A stretch of 6,754 nucleotides of DNA from Candidatus Brocadiia bacterium. GTDB lineage: Bacteria; Planctomycetota; MHYJ01; WSZJ01. The stretch's first letter is position 1. Each line of letters starts with the position of its first letter. The notes below the pieces were generated by a model that worked only from the letters and a program-made list of their open reading frames with translations, was not told where the DNA came from and did not search any database. Shown here piece after piece: positions 1 through 5,453 of this stretch. Location of the stretch: positions 1 to 6,754 of the forward strand of contig JABWAY010000231.1 in NCBI GenBank assembly GCA_013360825.1. Reading direction: 5' to 3'. A program made the translations under genes and the position numbers.

Positions 1-390
1 GGGGGAGGCGGCGAGGGGGAGGGCAGGGGGGGGCGGCGCGGTCGTGGTCCCCCCGGCGGCGCCGGCCCGCCCCGCCATGTCCCGCGTCGAGGTCATCGGC
101 TGAGCCGCGGGGTTCTCGAACCGGAAAACCGTCTGCCCGACGGTCACCCGGTCCCCGGTGTTCAGGAATTCGCGCGTGATCTTGCGGCCGTTGAGGAGGG
201 TCCCGTTCGTGCTCCCGAGGTCCATGACGACCCAGCCGCCGCTCGTCAGCTCGAACCGCGTGTGCTCGCGCGACGCCTTCGCGTCCTTGATCGTCAGCCC
301 CTCGCGGGCCTGCCGCCCGATGACCAGGGACCCGATCAGGTCGATTTTGCGGCCGTTGAGGTCGCCCGACTCCACGATCATGAACGCCAC
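1..390 (-). CDS. FHA-domain protein, N-terminal 130 residues (C-terminus beyond window)
   Basis: The start of a protein whose first ~93 residues form a forkhead-associated (FHA) domain, a fold that binds phosphothreonine peptides. Visible FHA signatures are GR at 25-26, SREH at 40-43 (the conserved Ser-Arg-x-His of the phosphopeptide-binding loop) and DLGSTNGT at 57-64, followed by LNGRKI and a TGDRVTVG strand. After residue ~93 the chain becomes an Ala/Gly/Thr/Pro-rich linker, including a run of four prolines, and leaves the window, so its output domain is unknown. I chose the GTG at 390 because GGAGG lies 5 bases upstream; the in-frame ATG at 381 would be 14 bases from it. The gene lies 91 bases downstream of the exported Zn-finger gene on the same strand. 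With a Ser/Thr kinase two genes upstream, it is a natural reader of that kinase's phosphorylation (inference). FHA assignment is confident; the exact start and full length are not. Confidence 0.93.
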   Translation of the reverse strand, partial: MAFMIVESGDLNGRKIDLIGSLVIGRQAREGLTIKDAKASREHTRFELTSGGWVVMDLGSTNGTLLNGRKITREFLNTGDRVTVGQTVFRFENPAAQPMTSTRDMAGRAGAAGGTTTAPPPPALPLAASP

Positions 391-395
391 GAAAT

Positions 396-400
396 CCTCC
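396..400 (-). promoter_or_regulatory. Shine-Dalgarno of the FHA gene
   Basis: GGAGG, read on the minus strand, lies 5 bases before a GTG and 14 before the next in-frame ATG. It therefore favours the GTG start at 390. Confidence 0.6.
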
Positions 401-401
401 G

Positions 402-419
402 CCCGATGTCCGGATCGGG
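402..419 (-). promoter_or_regulatory. Dyad CCCGAT-N6-ATCGGG in the FHA leader
   Basis: A perfect 6-base inverted repeat with a 6-base spacer lies between the putative -10 box and the Shine-Dalgarno of the FHA gene. It could be an operator or a small leader hairpin. It is too short, and lacks a T-tract, to be called a terminator. A chance dyad in GC-rich DNA cannot be excluded. Confidence 0.3.
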
Positions 420-420
420 G

Positions 421-449
421 ATGCTACGGCATCGGCCGCGGGTTCCCAA
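421..449 (-). promoter_or_regulatory. Candidate sigma-70-type promoter for the FHA gene
   Basis: On the minus strand TTGGGA (444-449) and TAGCAT (421-426) are separated by exactly 17 bases. Each matches the housekeeping consensus at 4 of 6 positions, including TTG and the first TA and last AT of the -10. It sits in the only sizeable gap between the minus-strand genes and would give a leader of about 20-25 bases. It suggests the FHA gene can be transcribed apart from the kinase, though read-through is also likely. Evidence is sequence match only. Confidence 0.35.
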
Positions 450-481
450 GCCTTCTCGCAGCGACGCGGGCGGACCCGGAA

Positions 482-1597
482 CTACTTCTCTGAAACCCAC
501 TCCCCCTTCGCGTAATAGTACCGGCCGTCGTCCACGAGGTCCTCGTCGTAGACCGTCAGCCCCAGCTTCGGCAGCTTCGGCCCCACCTGCTCCTCGATCG
601 GAAGCGACCCTCTCGTCCGCGCGTCGGCCGCATCCTTCAGCGCCTTCAGGCCGCGGACGTCCAGGGTCGAGGCCGACGCCGGGCGAATCCCCTTGCAGCT
701 CGGGCAGGCGGTCCGCGCCTTCCCCGCGCACTTCTCGCACCGGAGCTTCCCCGACCCCTTGCAGGTCGTGCAGGTCGTTTCCTCGGGCCGGCCGCCGACC
801 GTCTTCCGGATCCGTCCCTTGCCCCCGCAGGGGGTGCAGGAGCGGTTTCCGACCCCCTTGCAGGTCAGGCACTTGACCGTCAGCGTCCCGCTGCACGTCT
901 TGCAGGGCACGCGCGCGCGCAGGTCGGCCAGCAGGAGCGCGAAGCTCTTGTAGGTCGCCGAGTAGGTTCCGATCTGGTCGGCCATCGGCGTTTCCCGCGC
1001 CGCCTGCAGCTTGCGGATCGCGTCCTCCCACTTGCTGTCCAGGGCGAGCTGCAGGCCGTCCCGCAGCGTCGTCACCTGCTTGATCCTCTCCTCGGCCAGC
1101 GCCTCCTTGTGTTCCTGGAGCTTGTGCCGCAGGGCCGCGTTCTTCCAGTCCGCCTGGTACGCCCGCAGATAGTACGTCGCCGCCAGTCCGCGGTCCCCCT
1201 TGGCCAGCATGTAGTCGCCGAGAAGCGAGTTTCCCCTGCTGGCGAGGGAGTCGTCGAGGGCGATGCCGATGTTGGCCAGGCGGCGGATCGTCGGCGGATC
1301 GCCCAGGTTCTGCTCGATGCACCACGCCGCGAGGTCGACGTAGCCCGAGGGGTTGTCCGTCGTCAGCGCCTCCAGGCGCGCCTCCATGTCCTGGATGCCG
1401 CTGGTCCCGCGCTCGATCCGGTCGATCTCGGACTTCCGGATCGGGATCGTGCCTTTCGACATCTTCAGTTTCACGATCTCGTCCGTCTCGTCCACGATCG
1501 CCCCCTCGAACTGGCGGCCGTCCTTCATGACGACCTTGTCGGCCCAGGCGAAGAGGCAGAAGGCGAGGCAGGCGAGCGTGGCCAGGAATCGTTTCAT
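482..1597 (-). CDS. Exported protein with six-CxxC DnaJ-like zinc-finger array
   Basis: A 371-residue predicted secreted protein of unknown role. Residues 1-19 look like a Sec signal peptide (KR, then a hydrophobic core, AWA before D20); there is no lipobox. Residues 20-63 (DKVVMKDGRQFEG..., ...IPIRKSEIDRIE) are a small beta-rich module often seen at the start of exported planctomycete proteins. About 75-225 is helical, with a TPR-like pair near 118-165. Residues 232-301 carry six CxxC pairs at C232, C243, C254, C276, C287 and C298; three (243, 254, 276) are full CxxCxGxG as in the DnaJ zinc domain, the others relaxed. A charged C-terminal tail (GRYYYAKGEWVSEK) ends it. There is no J domain, so it is not DnaJ. 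Start: ATG with AGGAG 7 bases upstream, that Shine-Dalgarno overlapping the kinase stop, which suggests coupled translation. A folding, redox or zinc-dependent binding role outside the cytoplasm, perhaps with the kinase TPRs, is inference. Confidence 0.9.
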   Translation of the reverse strand: MKRFLATLACLAFCLFAWADKVVMKDGRQFEGAIVDETDEIVKLKMSKGTIPIRKSEIDRIERGTSGIQDMEARLEALTTDNPSGYVDLAAWCIEQNLGDPPTIRRLANIGIALDDSLASRGNSLLGDYMLAKGDRGLAATYYLRAYQADWKNAALRHKLQEHKEALAEERIKQVTTLRDGLQLALDSKWEDAIRKLQAARETPMADQIGTYSATYKSFALLLADLRARVPCKTCSGTLTVKCLTCKGVGNRSCTPCGGKGRIRKTVGGRPEETTCTTCKGSGKLRCEKCAGKARTACPSCKGIRPASASTLDVRGLKALKDAADARTRGSLPIEEQVGPKLPKLGLTVYDEDLVDDGRYYYAKGEWVSEK

Positions 1598-1604
1598 GGG
1601 TGAT

Positions 1605-1609
1605 CTCCT
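1605..1609 (-). promoter_or_regulatory. Shine-Dalgarno overlapping the kinase stop codon
   Basis: AGGAG on the minus strand shares its first two bases with the TAG stop (1608-1610) of the kinase and lies 7 bases before the ATG of the exported Zn-finger gene. Ribosomes finishing the kinase would sit on this site. It supports co-transcription and translational coupling and fixes the ATG at 1597 as the start. Confidence 0.75.
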
Positions 1610-4600
1610 ACCGGCCGGCGCGGCGCTGGTCGGCGTATTCGGCGAGTTTCGTGAGGGCGATGCGGATCTGGGCGATCCCGGAATCGGCCTTGTCGTCCGC
1701 GTCGTGGAAAGCGTCCTGGAGGGCCTCCGGGTTCCGGAGTCCGAGGATGGTGAGGGAGCAGAGGGCGTGCAGCCGGGCGACGCAGATCTGGATCGTGTTG
1801 TCGCAGATCAGGATGTGGGCGTCGAGCCGGGCGAGGATTTCGCCGGCCGCGATGTCCCCGACGGCGGCGGCCATGAGGCGGGTCACGACCTCGAACGCCT
1901 GGGAAACCTTTGCGTAGGGATCCTTCGGGGCGGTCGTGGGCCAGCGTGTCACGGCTTCATCGACCCGGCCGCTGATGGCCGGGTTGATCTTGCGGGCGAC
2001 GGAGCCCCAGGCGGCGACGAACTGGTCGCTCAGGGTGGCGAGCTCCGCGAAGCGATCGCGGATGCGCCGGTTGCGGGCGTCCGCGAGGATGTTGGGCGCG
2101 GCGTCGCGGAGGGACGCCAGGCCGTCGATGACGTAGCGTTCGGCGCGTCCCGTGGAGGCGTTGAGCTGGTTCACATCGGCGATGCGGTCCCCGGCGGCGA
2201 ACCCGTGCGCGGTGGCGGCCAGCATGGCGGCGTACACCGCGTCGACCGCCTCCACCGCGGGATCGTACGGCCGGTTGACCAGCGCATTGAGCCGGGCCAG
2301 CAGGGTCTCGGCGGCGCTGGTCACGCCGGTGGAAGGGTTTCCCGGGTTGTGAGGGGTCAGTGGATTGGTGCTGCCCGTCGTGCCGGTGCTTGTGAGATTG
2401 AGGATCATCTGCCGGGCGCGCTGGGCCAGCGTTCCCGCGGGAAACTTGTCGAGGTACGCCTGATAGGCCTTGAGGGTCGCTTCCTTGTTGCCCATCGTGT
2501 AGACATGTTCCGCGTTCGCCCAGAGGCACTCCTCGTCGCCGAGTTCCGCCCCTGCCTGGAGGTGCCCGGCCATCTGCTCCGCCTTGCGCAGCAGCCGGTA
2601 GGCCTCGGCGAGGCGGTAACGCAGGAACCCGCAGTCGGGGTGCTTGACCACCGCCTCCTCGCCGACCTGGGCCGCCTGGTCCAGCTGCGCCTTGAGCGAC
2701 AGGACCCAGACGACGCAGGCGATCCGCGTCGGGCTGTCCGGTTTCTCCTGGATCGCCCGCTCCACGGCAGGGTCGGCCGACTCGAGCGCGCCGGCGCGGA
2801 GATACGCCCGCGCCAGCCACTCCTGCAGGTCGGGATAGTCCGGCTGGTGGCGAGAGAGTTCCTCGAAAATCGCCGCCGCCGGGCCGCCGTCCCCGGAGGT
2901 GTAACGGTAGAACCCGGCCTTCCAGAGGTGCTCGGGCTTCCCGCTGCCCCGATCGAACGCCTCCTTGAACTGCACCCCTGCATCGACCCAGTCCCCGGTC
3001 AGCACCGCCAGCTCGGCGCTCCCGACGCGGACTTCCACGTCGGCGGGATTCAGGTTCCGGGCGCCTGCGAGCTGCTCCCGCGCGGGGGCCGGCCGGCCGG
3101 CCTTCCAGTAGGAAAGCCCGGCCACCTTCCGCATCGAGAACTCGAGCTCGCCGTTGTGCGTCAGCTTGTCCGCGGCCGCGACGGCGGCGGCGGCGGCCTC
3201 CTCGAAGCGTCCCGCGCGGAAGGCGGCCGTGGCGCGGACGATGGCGCCCATCGGGCTGTCCGAGCCGAGCCGGGTCGCGGTGTCCGCGGCGGCGACGGCC
3301 TCGGCCTCGTTTCCCGTCTGCATCAGCGCCAGCGCCAGGCGCGCCCAGGCGGTGCCGTCCTCCGCCCGCTCCGCCGTGTACTTCCTCAGGGGGGCGACGC
3401 TCTCCGCGTACTTCTTCTTGTGGTCCTGGTAGATCACCGCGAGGCTCAGCCACGCCTCCACCATCCCCGACTCCGCCGCGCGCTTCAGCATCTCCTCCGC
3501 CCGCGCCAGGTCCCCGTCCTTCAGGCGGATCGTCCCCGCTCCGAGAAGCGCCGTCTTCTCGGTCGGGTCGGCCTGCAGGATCGCCTCGAATTCGATGAGC
3601 GCCTCCGGGCTGCGCCCGAGGCGCATGAGGCAGGACGCGAGCTCGACCCGCGCGAGCTTGAACGCCGGGTCCTTTTCCAGCGCCTTCCGGTAGAGAGAGA
3701 CCTGCTTCTCCAGCGTGCGCTGCTGCTCGCCCGTCAGCCCGGTCGCTCCCGCCACGTCCTTGTTCGCCTCGTCGATGCTGAAGATCGACATCCGGCCCTT
3801 GCGCTCGCCCTCCAGCGTCTTGGCCTCGTCGAAGAAGTCCTGCGCGGACTGGGCCGTCAGCTTCATGACCCCCAGCACGCCGAGCGCGAGGACCGCGGCC
3901 ACGGCCGACAGCTTCACGAGGCCCGGGATCCCGCCTCCGCCCCCGACCGCCGCCCCGCGCGGCTCGTCGTCCTTCCTCCCGCGCTGCACGGCCACCGCCA
4001 TGCTCTTCGGCGACCGGGAGCACGCCTCGTTCCCGCACCCCCCGAAGCTCGTCAGGCACTCCCCGTGCTGGACCATCCCGCACTCGGGACAGGCTGTCTG
4101 CACCTGGTTGGGACGGACCTCCAGCCTGCAGAGGATGCAGATCTGCCCCCGCTCGGCCGGGGCCGCCTTCTGGCTGTGGACGTCCGTCACCTCGAGGTTT
4201 CCGCCGCTGTCGTCGTCCGAGTCCCGGACGCTCATCACCTTCTTCACCGCCGCAACCTGCTCCCCGGTCAGCAGCTTCGCCGCCAGCAGGATCTCCTCCA
4301 GGCTCCGCGCCGGCTTTCCCGCCGCCTTCATCTTCGCCTGAAGCCCGCGCGCACCCTGGAGCTGCGCGGCGGTCAGCACACCGGCGTCCAGCGCGGCCTT
4401 CCCGAATGCCGCCTCCGCGTCCCCCGCCGGGGCCGGAGCGCCCGCCGCCGGGGCGGACTTCGACAGCGCCCCGCGGAGGCGCTCCAGATCCGCGATCAGC
4501 GCCCCATACGTCGCGTGGCGCTCCGAGGGAACCTTCGCCATCATCTTCGTGATCACCGCCGACAGCGCCTCCGGGATCCCCGGGTTCACCGAGCTGAGCG

Positions 4601-5306
4601 GCGTCAGCGGCGTCATCGCGTGGCGGGAGAGCACCTGAAGCGGCGTGTCGGCCGTGAACGGCGGCTGCCCCGCGATCGTGTGGTAGATCGTCGCGCCCAG
4701 CGAATAGAGGTCGGAGCGCCAGTCCAGAGGGTCCCCGCGCCCCTGCTCCGGGGACATGTAGAGAGGGGTCCCCATCGCCACCCCCGTCCGCGTCAGCTCC
4801 ACGTCGCTCCGCGTGAGTTTCGCCAGGCCGAAGTCCGCGACCTTGACGACGCCGTCACGGTCGACCATCAGGTTGTGGGGCTTGATGTCGCGGTGAATCA
4901 CCCCCTTCTTCGAGGCGGCCTCCAGCCCGCGCGCCGTCTGGATCATCCAGTCCACCGCCGTCGCCGCCGGGATCCGCTTCTGCTCCTGGATCAGCTGGTG
5001 AACCGACTTTCCGTCCACGTACTCCATGGCGATGTACGGAAGCCCGCGGACCTCGCCGACGCCGAAGACGTTCACGATGTTCGGGTGCACGAGCGCGGCG
5101 GCGGCCCTGGCCTCGTTCCGGAAGCGCTTGACGTACTCGGGGTCACCCGCGAGGGCGGACGCCATGACTTTCAGGGCGACATGGCGGTCCAGTCCGTCTT
5201 CGACCGCCTTCCAGACCTCGCCCATCCCGCCCCGGCCGACCCTGGCTTCCACCCGATAGGGGCCAATGACCTCCCCCGGCTTCAGAAGATCTTCCGCGTC
5301 TCCCAT
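1608..5306 (-). CDS. Membrane Ser/Thr protein kinase with RING-like zinc module and TPR region
   Basis: A 1232-residue Hanks-type kinase (PknB-like superfamily). The kinase domain, ~17-275, has every key element: glycine loop GRGGMGEV (24-31), VALK Lys46, Glu65 of helix C, HRDIKPHN (138-145), DFG (158-160), MSPEQ (184-188), Asp199 and Arg263. Residues ~300-358 hold two helical half-repeats (FGKAALDAGVLT.., LEEILLAAKLLT..) resembling MshEN/GspE-N helices. Residues 390-429 show CxxC-x12-CPxC-x4-H-x2-C-x6-C-x4-C, like the prokaryotic RING-finger family. After a Gly-rich stretch, ~462-483 is one membrane helix. About 490-970 is TPR-like solenoid; 971-999 is a Ser/Thr/Gly/Pro/Asn linker; 1000-1232 is an unassigned helical domain. 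The expected topology puts kinase and RING inside, TPRs and C-terminus outside. No PASTA repeats. The ATG at 5306 is the first Met before the kinase fold, with GAGG very close upstream. The kinase call is near certain; the ligand and substrates are unknown. Confidence 0.96.
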   Translation of the reverse strand: MGDAEDLLKPGEVIGPYRVEARVGRGGMGEVWKAVEDGLDRHVALKVMASALAGDPEYVKRFRNEARAAAALVHPNIVNVFGVGEVRGLPYIAMEYVDGKSVHQLIQEQKRIPAATAVDWMIQTARGLEAASKKGVIHRDIKPHNLMVDRDGVVKVADFGLAKLTRSDVELTRTGVAMGTPLYMSPEQGRGDPLDWRSDLYSLGATIYHTIAGQPPFTADTPLQVLSRHAMTPLTPLSSVNPGIPEALSAVITKMMAKVPSERHATYGALIADLERLRGALSKSAPAAGAPAPAGDAEAAFGKAALDAGVLTAAQLQGARGLQAKMKAAGKPARSLEEILLAAKLLTGEQVAAVKKVMSVRDSDDDSGGNLEVTDVHSQKAAPAERGQICILCRLEVRPNQVQTACPECGMVQHGECLTSFGGCGNEACSRSPKSMAVAVQRGRKDDEPRGAAVGGGGGIPGLVKLSAVAAVLALGVLGVMKLTAQSAQDFFDEAKTLEGERKGRMSIFSIDEANKDVAGATGLTGEQQRTLEKQVSLYRKALEKDPAFKLARVELASCLMRLGRSPEALIEFEAILQADPTEKTALLGAGTIRLKDGDLARAEEMLKRAAESGMVEAWLSLAVIYQDHKKKYAESVAPLRKYTAERAEDGTAWARLALALMQTGNEAEAVAAADTATRLGSDSPMGAIVRATAAFRAGRFEEAAAAAVAAADKLTHNGELEFSMRKVAGLSYWKAGRPAPAREQLAGARNLNPADVEVRVGSAELAVLTGDWVDAGVQFKEAFDRGSGKPEHLWKAGFYRYTSGDGGPAAAIFEELSRHQPDYPDLQEWLARAYLRAGALESADPAVERAIQEKPDSPTRIACVVWVLSLKAQLDQAAQVGEEAVVKHPDCGFLRYRLAEAYRLLRKAEQMAGHLQAGAELGDEECLWANAEHVYTMGNKEATLKAYQAYLDKFPAGTLAQRARQMILNLTSTGTTGSTNPLTPHNPGNPSTGVTSAAETLLARLNALVNRPYDPAVEAVDAVYAAMLAATAHGFAAGDRIADVNQLNASTGRAERYVIDGLASLRDAAPNILADARNRRIRDRFAELATLSDQFVAAWGSVARKINPAISGRVDEAVTRWPTTAPKDPYAKVSQAFEVVTRLMAAAVGDIAAGEILARLDAHILICDNTIQICVARLHALCSLTILGLRNPEALQDAFHDADDKADSGIAQIRIALTKLAEYADQRRAGR
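2309..2396 (-). other. Low-complexity linker in the kinase gene (residues 971-999)
   Basis: This stretch encodes a Ser/Thr/Gly/Pro/Asn-rich segment (for example TSTGTTGSTNP) that separates the TPR-like region from the C-terminal domain. Codon habit changes around here. Upstream kinase codons often end in G (GCG, GTG, CTG, GAG); downstream, C-ending codons dominate (GCC, ATC, CTC, CGC, GTC). The segment looks like a flexible hinge and a possible fusion boundary. Confidence 0.6.
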
Positions 5307-5333
5307 GTCCCTCGCTTCCCAATGAGTCCCGCC

Positions 5334-5342
5334 AGTGTAGCA
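5334..5342 (-). promoter_or_regulatory. Candidate extended -10 element for the kinase operon
   Basis: TGCTACACT on the minus strand matches an extended -10 (TGn plus TACACT, 4 of 6 to TATAAT) about 30 bases before the kinase ATG. No -35 was found at normal spacing; a TTGGCA lies too far upstream, with a 24-base spacer. It is AT-richer than its surroundings. The call is by pattern only. Confidence 0.3.
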
Positions 5343-5365
5343 ACCGCGTCCGGGCCCGCGCCATG

Positions 5366-5377
5366 CCAACGGGTTGG
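5366..5377. promoter_or_regulatory. Perfect dyad CCAAC-GG-GTTGG between the divergent genes
   Basis: A short perfect inverted repeat with a 2-base centre lies near the middle of the 147-base divergent intergenic region, about 25 bases upstream of the kinase -10-like box. Its loop is too small for a stable hairpin, so a protein-binding operator is the more natural reading. No regulator is encoded nearby to support it. Confidence 0.25.
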
Positions 5378-5381
5378 ACGC

Positions 5382-5409
5382 CGGAATCGCCGCCGGGTTC
5401 GGCGGAATC
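5382..5409. repeat. Direct repeat CGGAATC x2 at 21-base spacing around a CCGCCG/CGGCGG hairpin
   Basis: CGGAATC occurs at 5382-5388 and 5403-5409, two DNA turns apart. Between and overlapping them is a perfect 6-base stem, CCGCCG (5390-5395) with GGTT loop and CGGCGG (5400-5405). The block lies 44-72 bases upstream of the ATPase ATG. Same-face direct repeats could be activator half-sites; the stem could form in RNA. Function is unproven. Confidence 0.35.
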
Positions 5410-5453
5410 CTTTTGCGCTGGCAGACCGGCCTCCCATCTGGAACACTCCGTCG

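Noticed and set aside
158..876. Overlapping plus-strand open frames
   Set aside because: They are antisense to the FHA and Zn-finger genes, with Ser/Arg/Pro-rich translations and no recognisable domain.
482..1597. DnaJ chaperone
   Set aside because: The CxxCxGxG motifs are there, but there is no J domain (HPD motif), the protein has a signal peptide, and the motif number is six instead of four.
1555..1597. Lipoprotein signal for the Zn-finger protein
   Set aside because: Cysteines at 10 and 14 are within the hydrophobic core, but neither is preceded by a proper lipobox (TLAC, LAFC). A signal peptidase I site AWA-D fits better.
4233..4406. c-di-GMP-binding MshEN domain in the kinase
   Set aside because: The helical pattern is similar but the leading Arg of the RLGxxL binding motif is absent, so nucleotide binding is not supported.
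5334..5371. Sigma-54 promoter for the kinase (TGGCA and TTGCT are both present)
   Set aside because: The two elements are too far apart for the fixed -24/-12 spacing, and no -24-like GG stands at the right position before TTGCT.
1353..5453. Very long open frame on the plus strand antisense to the kinase and Zn-finger genes, in frame with the ATPase
   Set aside because: High-GC codon use on the minus strand removes stops in this frame. The translation is Arg/Gly/Leu/Ala-rich with no domain, while the minus strand encodes clear kinase, TPR and CxxC motifs. The real ATPase begins at 5454.
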